DNA of 64,000 nt, taken from Pontederia crassipes (lineage: Eukaryota; Streptophyta; Magnoliopsida; Commelinales; Pontederiaceae). The notes below the pieces were generated by a model. The model had not been told where the DNA came from and did no database searches. It was given only the letters and a program-made list of their open reading frames with translations. This document shows, piece by piece, positions 34,988 to 46,525 of the stretch. Where the stretch lies: NCBI GenBank assembly GCA_030549335.1, contig CM060189.1, positions 34,557,001 through 34,621,000 on the forward strand. The letters are read 5' to 3'. Position numbers and translations under genes: made by a program. Each line of letters opens with the position of its first letter. Within the stretch, counting starts at the first letter, position 1.

Positions 34988-37885
34988 TCTATATATATAA
35001 AGGTGAGCCTTTGATGTCAGTTTCAAACTTCTAATCTTTCACCAAGATCATTTATCTTTTTTCTAATTTTTTTAAAGATGATTGAGCATTTCTTCTCCTA
35101 CCATTAGTTGAAATCTTCTCTCTCATATTAAATTTATGCATTCTTTGTTTCTATTCTCACTCGTATTAATTTCTATTCTTCCCAGTTCTGCTTCTTTTCT
35201 CTCGCAGATGTATTCTTAACATTTTTTGTTATTTTTGACATTGCATAACTCCTTACCTTTTATATTATTTTATGCAATTAATTAGTCATGTCTATGTACG
35301 TGACTGTTTACCTTTTATATCCTTTCATAGTATAAGAAATATGTCTATGTAAATACGGTTATTTCCTCCTTTCACCAACTTTATTTTGATTTTTTTTACT
35401 TAATTAGTCAGGTTTTTATTTGAAATTTTCATTGCTTATAAATCTCTTAGAATGCTGAATGGAGAGGCGGAGTCCTCCTACATAAATAGATAATCTTTTA
35501 AAGTTGTATTATACTCTTATATATATAAAGCTGGTGCCAAATTATTCTTTAAATGATTTTATGTAGATGTCTACACTCTACACAATTTAATTCTTATACG
35601 TTAAACATTGTTGTTTATAACATGATGAGTCTTCATTATATCTTTTATAACGTTTTGTCTGGTCAAATTATTCTCCATAATAATTGCTCAATAGTTAAAA
35701 TAACGGGTAAATTACACTAAATGCGCTCCAACTTTAAGATTTGTTCAGCGATACCCTCCAACTTCACTTTGTAACACAAATGCCCTTCATCTTTTAACGC
35801 GTTTCACCCGACTCCTCTTTACCTGTGATAGACAATTTCCTGGTTTTTCATCGACGTGGCGTCCACGTGACCATCTCCTCTCTCCTCCATGCAAATAGTC
35901 ATCTGACGTGGTATGCTCCGACGTGGCACATAAAAACCAATGCCCTCCAACTTTAAGGTTGGCTCAGCGATACCTTCCAACTTTACTTTGTAACACAAAT
36001 GCCCTTTATCTTTATGTGAATCTATATATATATATAAAGCTAAGCCTTTGATGTCAGTTTCAAACTCCTAATCTTTCACCAAGATCATTTATCTTTTTTC
36101 TAATTTTTTAAAAGATGATTGAGCATTTCTTTTCCTACCATTAGTTGAAATCTTCTCTCTCATATTAAATTTATGCATTTTTTGTTTCTATTCTCACTCG
36201 TATTAATTTCTATTCTTCCCAGTTCTGTTTCTATTCCCTCGCAGATGTATTCTTAACATTTTTTGTTATTTTTGGCATTGCATAACTCCTTACCTTTTAT
36301 ATTCTTTTATGCAATTAATTAGTCATGTCTATGTACGTAACTGCTTACCTTTTATATCCTTTCATAGTATAAGAAATATGTCTATGTAAATACGGATATT
36401 TCCTCCTTTCACCAACTTTATTTGATTTTATTTACTTAATTAGTCAGGTTTTTATTTGGAATTTTCATTGCTTATAAATCTCTTAGAATGCTGAATGGAG
36501 AGGCGGAGTCCTCCTACATAAATAGATAATATTTTAAAGTTGTATTATACTCTTATATATATAAAGCTGGTGCCAAATTATTCTTTAAATGATTTTATGT
36601 AGATGTCTACACTCTACACAATTTAATTCTTATACGTTAAACATTGTTGTTTATAACATGACGAGTCTTCATTATATCTTTTATAACGTTTTGTCTGGTC
36701 AAATTATTCTCCATAATAATTGCTCAATAGTTAAAATAACGGGTAAATTACACTAAATGCGCTCCAACTTTAAGGTTTGCTCAGCGATACCCTCCAACTT
36801 CACTTTGTAACACAAATGCCCTTCATCTTTTAACGCGTTTCACCCGACTCCTCTTTACCTGTGATAGACAATTTCCTGGTTTTTCATCGACGTGGCGTCC
36901 ACGTGACCATCTTCTCTCTCCTCCACGCAAATAGTCATCTGACGTGATATGCTCCGACGTGGCACATAAAATTACACCAATGCCCTCCAGCTTTAAGATT
37001 GGCTCAGCGATACCCTCCAACTTTACTTTGTAACACAAATGTCATTTATCTTTTAATGTGAATAATGATAAACGAAACAACGAACATAAAGATTAGAGGA
37101 TAAGTTAACTATTTATAAAGTTGCTTCCCTTTAATCTTTTACTTTTTTTTTATTTTATCATTAATTAGGCTGGTACCATATATTAATGTGAATAATGGTA
37201 TAATCTATATATATATATATAAAGGTGAGCCTTTGATGTCAGTTTCAAACTTCTAATCTTTCACCAAGATCATTTATCTTTTTTCTAATTTTTTTAAAGA
37301 TGATTGAGCATTTCTTCTCCTACCATTAGTTGAAATCTTCTCTCTCATATTAAATTTATGCATTCTTTGTTTCTATTCTCACTCGTATTAATTTCTATTC
37401 TTCCCAGTTCTGCTTCTTTTCTCTCGCAGATGTATTCTTAACATTTTTTGTTATTTTTGGCATTGCATAACTCCTTACCTTTTATATTATTTTATGCAAT
37501 TAATTAGTCATGTCTATGTACGTGACTGTTTACCTTTTATATCCTTTCATAGTATAAGAAATATGTCTATGTAAATACGGTTATTTCCTCCTTTCACCAA
37601 CTTTATTTTGATTTTTTTTACTTAATTAGTCAGGTTTTTATTTGGAATTTTCATTGCTTATAAATCTCTTAGAATGCTGAATGGAGAGGCGGAGTCCTCC
37701 TACATAAATAGATAATCTCTTAAAGTTGTATTATACTCTTATATATATAAAGCTGGTGCCAAATTATTCTTTAAATGATTTTATGTAGATGTCTACACTC
37801 TACACAATTTGTCCTCATTATATTTTTTATAACATTTTGTCTGGTCAAATTATTCTTCATAATAATTGCTCAATAGTTAAAATAA
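34988..37885 (+). repeat. Triplicated 5' part of the Helitron
   Basis: Near-identical copies start at 34988, 36021 and 37204. The first two carry an extra 310-base segment (35705-36012, 36741-37050) made of repeated CTCCAACTTTAAG and GTAACACAAATG words that the third lacks. The third is preceded by a copy of the host flank (37070-37203 repeats 34850-34987). This points to unequal exchange or repeated tandem duplication after insertion. Confidence 0.88.
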
Positions 37886-39990
37886 CTTATGACAAGATAT
37901 CTCTTGGCCTCCACGTTTTTATTAGGCGTCTCTTCATCTTCACCATCTAAAAACTAATCTCATTTGTAGAGTTGCCTATATATTGTTCTTTTTTTATCCA
38001 TTGGTGTCCATCTCAGACCTATACTATTTATTATTCAGAAGATGGTAACACCTATGTGCCTCCTAGCCATCTTCGCCACTAAAGAAAATCTACTTCAACT
38101 CTCCATGGACAACTATTCCGACTACAACTCCTCCTAGCTTCTTCTGGCATCGACATCGTCCGTATTGCCTCCCGCATGGTTTCCACCACGGCATCGTCGA
38201 CGGGGCTGCCTGCACGCATCAGCTTTTGTGTTGGGGATGTTGGTCACGTTACTTCAATAATTATTTGTTTATCTACTAATGTACGGTCAATTTGTTTTGA
38301 TCTATTAGTGCACTAGGCTCCCCTTTGTCTTTTGCTAAATCCATTTGGACATGTTGCTTACATCATTCCCATATTATATTTAGGACACAAAGGCCAACTC
38401 TTATTTTGTTATCTTTTTTATATTTTACATGAGTCGTTCTCATTATTAATTCATGGATTAAAATTATCATTATTTTGTAAATTATAAGTTGACTCTTTAT
38501 ATTCTATTATAAATTATAAATTTTTTATTTGTAATAAATTGCCTCTTTATATCCTATTTTTATTTTTATTTCATAATATAAAATAATAATATATAAAGGA
38601 ATTCTTAATAAATTTGTATTATGATTTTTGTAAATTGTATGTTAACTCTTCATTTCTTTTATATAAAAAATATTTATATTTAATAAAAAAATTTGAAAGC
38701 TAAATTTTAACATTAGATCTTCTTATTCATATAATCAATTTTATTTGGTAAAAACGGGTAAAAAATTGAAGAAAATGTCTCTTCTATTTTTAATATCATT
38801 GCTATTCTTTGTGATTTTTTTGGCATTTTAAGCTGGTTTCTATTAAATTGTTATAATCACATATAAATGTATGCTCAATTTATATGTATTGTTGTATTAA
38901 AATCATGATTAAATTTCACAAGTTACAAGTTAACTAATTGTCTTCCAATGTATTTTTTCATTCATGATAGAAGAAAATTCTATATCTATTAAATTTCGTA
39001 CATATTGATAATTTTTTTGTCATTCTTCTTATTTTGTTTTCTAATTTATTTATTTAATTAATATCTTTGCATATCATTAATCAAATATTTACCAAGTACA
39101 CTTGGTATTCTAATTACTAATTTGGGTATTAAAATTTTAACATCAACATTAAATTTTCATAAATTTATATTTTGACTCTTCATATTCAATTTTATCTTTA
39201 TCAATGCACCCTTTATGAGTATTAAATTCTAACATCATGATTAAATTTCATAAATTACATGTTAAGTCTTTAAATCAGATCTTTTTTCATTAAATAATGA
39301 AAACATTTCAGATTTTATTAAAAATTTATGAATTAATGGACATTAGGTCTTCATATTTATATGATTAATTATATTTGAAAATAAAATGAAAAAGTAAAAT
39401 AGTGATGAAAAATGTTTCTTATCTCTTTAATATTCTTGCTCGTACGAATTATTTTTTAAGACACTCATTAAATATTATATTCACTAAAATATGTCACTTT
39501 GCTATATATATATATATAATATTTATATAATGGGTAGTCATACTAAAATATTTTCATCATATCACAAGATACAATAAACATTGAAAACAAGATCCAACGA
39601 ATTGTTGTTAATTGTCAGTTTTGCATCAATGGTCAACGATCTCCAGGACTCTCTTTAGATAATTGGACTCAAATATAGGGAATATATTGAAAATATTAAT
39701 ATCATTTTCTTCTGAATATATGATGTTACTTAGATTGAAAAATATTAATCGCCCTTTATGAATTCCAAATTCTAATATATTTTTCTAAGACAAAGAAATG
39801 AATGTAAATTAATTTTAGTAAAGATAAAATATTTTTAATAGTAATTTCAAAAAGTATAAGATGCAAACATATTTTCTTCAAAATTATAACATGTTGTATT
39901 GTATTAAAATATTACTTATATTTTGTAAATTATAAAAAATTATCTTTTAAAATATATTTATATTGCGCGAAGCGCAAGGATGTTATCTAG
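34988..39990 (+). mobile_element. Non-autonomous Helitron
   Basis: Starts TCTATATATATAAAGG directly after host A. The 3' end has a 6-bp stem TTGCGC-GAA-GCGCAA (39963-39977), then 9 bases and CTAG (39987-39990), followed by host T. In blocks 1, 4 and 5 the A and T are adjacent (TATAATT near 26546, 57533 and 62411), the expected empty site with no target duplication. No Rep/helicase gene is visible. A less AT-rich segment at 37890-38330 could be captured host DNA but matches nothing I recognise. A second candidate start lies at 37204, because the 5' end plus 130 bases of host flank are duplicated. Confidence 0.88.
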
Positions 39991-40151
39991 TTGATTAACT
40001 AACTGCTAGTTGAAGGAATTAAGAAACAAATTAGACGGAGTAACATTAAAATTTGCATGGCTCCTTTAACACAGGAAAGGAATTATTAAACTGCCTATTT
40101 GCGTGTTTCCAAAATATTAAGTTTTTGAAACCCCTAGTAAGACACTTTTAG

Positions 40152-40755
40152 GCACTATTGTAAATCGGTCCGATGAGAGTACGAGTGTGTAGACAGCTCG
40201 TGGGTCGATGCTGAACTGGCTGAGTTATTAGATCGGATTGAACCGGTTAAACCGGGCGGAATTTATTTTAGACCAATCGACTTAATATTTTTTTATAAAA
40301 ACATAATAAAATAATCTTGATGGTAGTATTTGAACCCATATCTCGACTTTCTTTCTTTAAATATAGAAATAATAAATATTTTATCCTCTAATAAAAATAA
40401 AAGATGAGATATTTTTTTATTTTCTTTTCACCGCTTTATCTTAAATAAGTATAAATAATTAAATTAATAAATTATGAGTTTATATATGAATTTATATATT
40501 AAAGACCGAAATTAAAAAAAATGTGAATCATTCTCATACCCCTTTATTTATTAAAATTTGTTAATAATATCATTATACCTTGATATGCGTAATAATATTT
40601 ATTATTAATAAATATATGTTCATCAATATTTTAGTTGAATATATCTTTATATTATTTATTAGCATCCGATCTTACCATCCGGTTTAATCGGACCGATCTA
40701 ATTTCACTCGAAAATTTTTTCGAGTCGATGTCTGGGTCGAATTTTACAACATTGC
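40152..40755. mobile_element. TIR insertion of about 600 bp, first copy
   Basis: Blocks 1 and 4 lack this segment between CACTTTTAGG and AATGTGCC. Its ends, GCACTATTGTAAAT on the left and the reverse complement of ATTTTACAACATTGC on the right, are imperfect inverted repeats. Inner inverted words CGGTCCGAT and GAACCGGTTAAACCGG support a palindromic MITE-like structure. TTTGAACCCAT near 40330 resembles a Pol III B box on the minus strand, so a tRNA-derived origin is an alternative. Confidence 0.55.
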
Positions 40756-40832
40756 TTTTATAAATGTGCCTTACTTTGGTTGTTAATTTTTGAAAAGATG
40801 ATTGGTATACAATTATAGGAATTTTCCAATAC

Positions 40833-41512
40833 TATTGAAAATTGAGCTCCGATGACTTGTCGCACTCTTGCAAGAGAAGAAGATGAAAGAGATAGAGATA
40901 GAGGAAACAAAGGAGAACTTGCTGAGGAAAGAAAGTAAAACGGTGCTTCTATTCAGATGAAACAAGATATTACAACTAATCTGCAGTATTACAATCCAAG
41001 ACACCTCTATTTATACTAAAGATCATCCGACATACAAGAATATAAACTGATAGCATAAATCAAACCATGTGGCTATATAGAAAAGAAGCGACGAAGGTTC
41101 TGCAATTGCTCCTCAGACGTAGTTGACAACAATGTTTTAGTTCCAATAGTTCGCCTCAAGTTGTTGTCGAAAAGAAACTGGATAGCGACAAATTGAAGGA
41201 ATAAAGGCGTCATTGTCAAGGCTGCTAAGGAGACAAAGGCTTTCTGTCGAACACTTGTTGGCCGAGCATTTGTAATAGAACATGCACAGCAACACGACAG
41301 CTCAAACAAGATGATGTGAGCTCACAACATCGGAAGCTCACGGTAGCTAGAGATCCTGGGATGTCTTGGTGAAGAAGATGCAGCAACGATGAACATGAAG
41401 AAGAAAGAAACAGACTAGTGAACTATAGGAGAAGACCGGAGAGAAGAATTGAGATGAAGATGAGAACAAGAGAAGTCGAGTTTCCAACATGCTCAAAGGC
41501 GCACGAATTGAG
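40833..41512 (-). mobile_element. Miniature LTR element B, truncated duplicate
   Basis: Left LTR and first 0.35 kb of interior, identical in layout to 42390-43060, ending at the tandem-duplication junction. The bases AATAC precede it as in the full copy. It arose by duplication, not by independent insertion. Confidence 0.88.
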
Positions 41513-41673
41513 ATGATTAACTAACTGCTAGTTGAAGGAATTAAGAAACAAATTAGATGGAGTAACATTAAAATTTGCATGGCTCCTTTTACACAGGAAA
41601 GAAATAATTAAACTGCCTATTTGCGTGTTTCCAAAATATTAAGTTTTTGAAACCCCTAGTAAGACACTTTTAG

Positions 41674-42311
41674 GCACTATTGTAAATCGGTCCGATGAGA
41701 GTACGAGTGTGTAGATAGCTCGTGGGTCGATGCTGAACTGGCTGAGTTATTAGATCGGATTGAACCGGTTAAACCGGGCGGAATTTATTTTAGACCAATC
41801 GACTTAATATTTTTTATAAAAATATAATAAAATAATCTTGATGGTAGTATTTGAACCCATATCTCTCAAGAGTAATGAGTAACAGTATAAACATATTTTC
41901 TTTTATGTACGAGACTTTCTTTCTTTAAATATTGAAATAATAAATATTTTATCCTCTAATAAAAATAAAAGATGAGATAATTTTTTTATTTTCTTTTCAC
42001 CGCTTTATCTTAAATAAGTATAAATAATTAAATTAATAAATTATGAGTTTATATATTAAAGACCGAAAGTAAAAAAAATGTGAATCATTCTCATACCCCT
42101 TTATTTATTAAAATTTGTTAATAATATCATTATACCTTGATATGCGTAATAATATTTATTATTAATAAATATATGTTCATCAATATTTTAGTTGAATATA
42201 TCTTTATATTATTTATTAGCATCCGATCTTACCATCCGGTTTAATCGGACCGATCTAATTTCACTCGAAAATTTTTTCGAGTCGATGTCTGGGTCGAATT
42301 TTACAACATTG
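41674..42311. mobile_element. TIR insertion, second copy
   Basis: Copy of 40152-40755 produced by the local tandem duplication; it carries an extra 35-base stretch near 41870. Confidence 0.6.
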
Positions 42312-42389
42312 CTTTTATAAATGTGCCTTACTTTGGTTGTTAATTTTTGAAACGATGATTGGGATGCAATTATAGGAATTTTCCAATAC

Positions 42390-44001
42390 TATTGAAAATT
42401 GAGCTCCGATGACTCGTCGCACTCTTGCAAGAGAAGAAGATGAAAGAGATGGAGATAGAGGAAACAAAGGAGAACTTGCTGAGGAAAGAAAGTAAAACGG
42501 TGCTTCTATTCAAATGAAACAACATATTACAACTAATCTGCACTATTACAATCCAAGACACCTTTATTTATACTAAAGATCATCCGACATACAAGAATAT
42601 AAACTGATAGCATAAATCAAACCATGTGGCTATATAGAAAAGAAGCGACGAAGGTTCTACAATTGCTCCTCAGACGTAGTTGACAACAATGTTTTAGTTC
42701 CAACAGTCCGCCTCAAGTTGTTGTCGAAAAGAATCTGGACAGTGACAAATTGAAGGAATAAAGGCGTCGTTGTCAAGGCTGCTAAGGAGACAAAGGCTTT
42801 CTGTCGAACACTTGCCGGCCGAGCATTTGTAATAGAACATGCACAGCAGCACGACAGCTCAAACAAGATGATGTGAGCTCACAACATCGGAAGCTCATGG
42901 TAGCTAGAGATCCTGGGATGTCTTGGTGAAGAAGATGCAGCAACGGTGAACATGAAGAAGAACGAAACAGACTAGTGAACTATAGGAGAAGACCAGAGAG
43001 AAGAATTGAGATGAAGACGAGAACAAGAGAAGTCGAGTTTCCAACATGCTCAAAGGCACACGCGGACAACCGATTGTATGATAGGAGATGGAAACAAGGT
43101 CCAATTGTTGACAACGACGGCAATACGGAGGTTAAGCTCTGATTTGGTGATCGCCATCGAAAGCGTCCGACCGGAGTTGAAAAAGATGATGCCGAATCAT
43201 ATAATGATTTGATCGGCAAGAATCGTAGCATCATGGATTGGAAGAAAAAAGATTGCAAACGATGATCATCGAATCACAGAATGATCAACAACAATAGTAG
43301 GGCCATGGAAGAAAAAAAATGATCGGAGACATGATCTCTCAATATTCGAAAAATAGAGAAAAAAAGAAGAGAAATGGAAGAATCAAAGAACAAGAACTGA
43401 CATCACCGAAGAAGAACAAAGATGACAAGAGTAAAGAACTAGATTAATGATGATGCAAAGGATCGATGGCTGACATCCCGGAAGATCTCGATGTCGTCGG
43501 CAATAAGATCAAGAAGATCGATGACAAAATCAACTAGATCGACGATCCCTTGCGTCACTTGGGCTCACCGGCACCATTTAGGTTGGCGAATTTTCTCCTG
43601 GCGACGGACGACGCGAAGAAGCAGCGCTTTCGGCAGGCTGAGATGTCAAGTGGCGATGGGGAAGGAGCTCATGCATATCGCTGAAGCCTACGCTCTAATA
43701 TCATGTTGAAAATTGAGCTCTGACGATTCGCCGCATTCTTGTTGAGGAAGAAGACAAAAGAGAGAGACGAAACAAAGGAGAACTTGCATAGGAAAGAAAG
43801 TAAAATGGTGCTTCTATTTACAATTGATCTACACTATTACAATCCAAGCACACCTCTATTTATATTAAGATCATCCGACATACAAGAATATAAACCAATA
43901 TCATAAATCGGTCCATGCTTCTATATAGAAAAGAAGCGAAGAAGGTTCTACAACTACTCCTCTCAGACGTAGTTGACGACGACGATGATTTAGTTCCAAC
44001 A
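42390..44001 (-). mobile_element. Miniature noncoding LTR retrotransposon B
   Basis: LTRs at 42390-42705 and 43704-44001 share GAAAATTGAGCTC at one end and TTTAGTTCCAACA at the other. The direct repeat AATAC flanks the element (42385-42389 and 44002-44006). The primer site GCTCTAATATCA (43692-43703, minus strand) is a two-transition version of the Met-tRNA site. The left terminus is TATTG instead of TGTTG. The interior has no gag or pol. It shares AGCTAGAGATCCTGGGA and the GAACATGAAGAAGAA region with element A, so the two are relatives. Confidence 0.88.
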
Positions 44002-44158
44002 AATACTCAATAATTAAACATTTTATACATATGATACTATCGTATTCCATTGTCACAAAATTTATATAAAAATAATTATAGTACTATTGCAATAAATATT
44101 AAATAGAAAGTAATAATTAGGTCACGTTTTGATGTTCCAGTGCATAAAAAGTAATATA

Positions 44159-44602
44159 GGAGCTCTTTGATTGAAGGATAAATTTGAATGGAATAAAATA
44201 ATAAAATATTATATTTTTGAAAAAGTGGATATATTTTTATTTTGTTTTGTGTTTGATTTGAAAGGATAAATTTTGAATATATAATATTTTGTCATTAATA
44301 TATTTTTCTTATAAATAGTTAATTTTTTTATTATAAAATATATATGAACAATAGTTTAATAACATTTGTTTGAAACCAAAAAAATACGGTCAAAAAATGG
44401 GAAAAGCTGGAATACGTTTATTTTTTATATTTAGATGAATAGATATATTCTTACTAATGCCACAAATGTAGCGGCTTCAACATTTTTTAGGTAAGTTTAT
44501 ATTTTCTAATGTTTGATTAAGATAATCTTATTTTTATTGATGTTTAGCTATTTTATTCGAATATCGTGTTATTCTACCATTTAACCCCAATCAAATGGCC
44601 CC
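44159..44602. mobile_element. MITE, 444 bp
   Basis: The left end GGAGCTCTTTGATTG and right end CAATCAAATGGCCCC form imperfect inverted repeats. ATA flanks both sides (44156-44158 and 44603-44605). The corresponding place in block 1 (near 26940) is uninterrupted. A short duplication and GG…CC ends suggest PIF/Harbinger-like, but hAT-like cannot be excluded. Confidence 0.65.
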
Positions 44603-45984
44603 ATAGTGTATGGAACACATTGTCTAGCCTTTGGAAAGATGAAGAACTTCTTGTATCAATAATTAATGCAAAAAAGAACATTTTGTAAGAAAAACAGAGT
44701 GAAATAACTAAAATTGCCAAGCAATCCAATGGAATAAAACTCAAATGTGTGTTTGGATGGAGTTTATAATGGTATAAATTTTAGCCAACTGCAAATTTTA
44801 TTTGACCCCTGTATTATATATACACTCAAATAATTGAGATGATGAAATCATCTATTTTATATAGGGATCTCTCTATATAAACATGATAATTGCTAGATTA
44901 TTTTATTCTTAAAATCATCAATATTTTACATTAAAAAAATGTTGCCATTCGAGAATGTAACCCAGTTTAAAATGAACTTGGAGGCAACTTTAGTATTTCT
45001 TTTGATGCACTATTGAAAACTTTTTAGTGCTCAAATAAATTTCTCTTACAAAAACTGTAACAAATGGTCCTAAGCTATATGACTTAGCAATTTTCATTAT
45101 AATTAAACCTACAAGAAACATATAGTAAAATTATATCTTTTTTATTCTAAAATATTCATTAGGATATTCATTCGATTGTTTTGGACAGGTATTCTTTCAA
45201 AAAATTATAATGATGTACGGATACTATCTAGCCACACCAATTATTATGTTGTGGGTGTAATATGTATGTATGTATGTATATAATACATAAAGGGGTCATT
45301 TGGCAATCGGGATTGTGATTTTTTTTATTCTAAGTGAATAGTTTAATTGATAGATTAGTTCGGGGTATCTTTGAATGTGGTGGAATGTAATGATGAGGAA
45401 TGAGTTTATTTGTGTTTGAATAATTTTGTGTTTTTATATTTTAAAATGTTTTTACCATAAATAGAACTGTGTTGTGGTCGATGATGTGTTAGTATGTAAT
45501 CACCCATGTTTTCTCTTAATGTCTGATTTTTTCCTTTTATGCAATGAGATCCTAAGAGGGGCACATGTTGTTGAGCAACCTAGTAGTGAGCCAAGAGTTA
45601 GCTGGTTGTCTTGGGATCAATTAGTGATTAAGTTGAGAAAGACTGGACTTGAACTAAGAGGAAAGAGTCTAGGTGAGTAATCATTATGAGTATAATTCTT
45701 GAACATCTCAAAAGACGATAAGTAAATTTTCTAGGCGTTGAAATTTGGAGTCTCGAAGTGAGAATGGAGAGGCTTGAGGGACTTCGATAACTAGAGTAAA
45801 GAGGTCCATTTTCAAGTTTTGTTTTGCATTCGATTGATCTGAACTGTTCATGTGTAGCAACTTGACATTTATCTCATAAAAGAATCCCATGCCTTGATGT
45901 CTAACATCTTCTGAAGTTTATATTAGTTTTCCAAAATAATTCTCTCATTTGTTAAATTTTTCCATTAATCAAATAACAAAAAGA

Positions 45985-46045
<61 letters not shown>

Positions 46046-46525
46046 CCACAAAATTATTACAACATTGATTTCAACTATCTTAGTTTAATTTTCTTATCAT
46101 CAAAATCAAATTCCCTTCTCCCATTGCTATAAAGTTTAAAAACAAATGCAACTTCTCTCTTTGTGGTTTGACCCTTTACTATACTATGATGAAGGTCGTG
46201 CGCTTGCGATTTGAGACGTATATGTTGGGATTTATAAATTTTTTAAACTTATCTCTAAGAGTAGCTGAGTGAAGAAACCCTTATTGGAAAGATGATTACC
46301 ATCATGAGAGCACATATGTTTGTGATTTTGGTGAGTTAACCTTCATGTACTTTCATATTTTGCGACATTCTCAATCCCAATTCTTTACTTTCCACACATC
46401 ACTAACTTAAAGAAATATAACTAAGAGCTAATTACCAAATATAACAAAATATTCTCAAATCGTGATCTTCAAAATTTATTAAGACTTCAAAATATAATAA
46501 GACATAATATTCATTTATTATTCAT
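44603..46525. other. AT-rich region between block 3 and the CACTA-type element
   Basis: No recognisable gene. AAGGGGTCATTTGGCAATCGG near 45292 looks like one end of another MITE, without a partner. An open stretch at 45474-45680 has no family resemblance. Short (GTAT)n near 45260. Confidence 0.45.
45983..46041. repeat. (AT)n followed by (AAT)n microsatellite
   Basis: A run of AT dinucleotides passes directly into about 13 AAT triplets. Confidence 0.95.

Larger units (their letters stand above)
39993..43060. repeat. Local tandem duplication, about 1.5 kb per copy
   Basis: 39993-41512 and 41513-43060 are nearly identical, each containing the same host bases, the TIR insertion and the left part of miniature element B. 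The junction at about 41511 lies inside element B, at a shared GAATTGAGATGA word. The second copy has 35 extra bases near 41870. Confidence 0.92.
30151..44158 (-). repeat. Dirigent block 3 (heavily expanded by insertions)
   Basis: Carries the third gene and host spacer in pieces: 30151-32336, 34297-34987, 39991-40151 and 40756-40832, with part duplicated to 41513-42389, then 44002-44158. The pieces become collinear with blocks 1, 4 and 5 once the insertions are removed. Relative to block 4 it also lacks about 1.25 kb of distal spacer at about 34560. Confidence 0.87.

Noticed and set aside
41073-42866. Conserved minus-strand frames of 69-78 codons at 41073-41309 and 42657-42866
   Set aside because: They lie in miniature element B and look conserved only because of the 1.5-kb tandem duplication; no similarity to gag or pol.
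45474-45680. 68-codon frame as a possible small gene
   Set aside because: No recognisable family, no conserved start context, no duplicate in the window and no visible partner exon.
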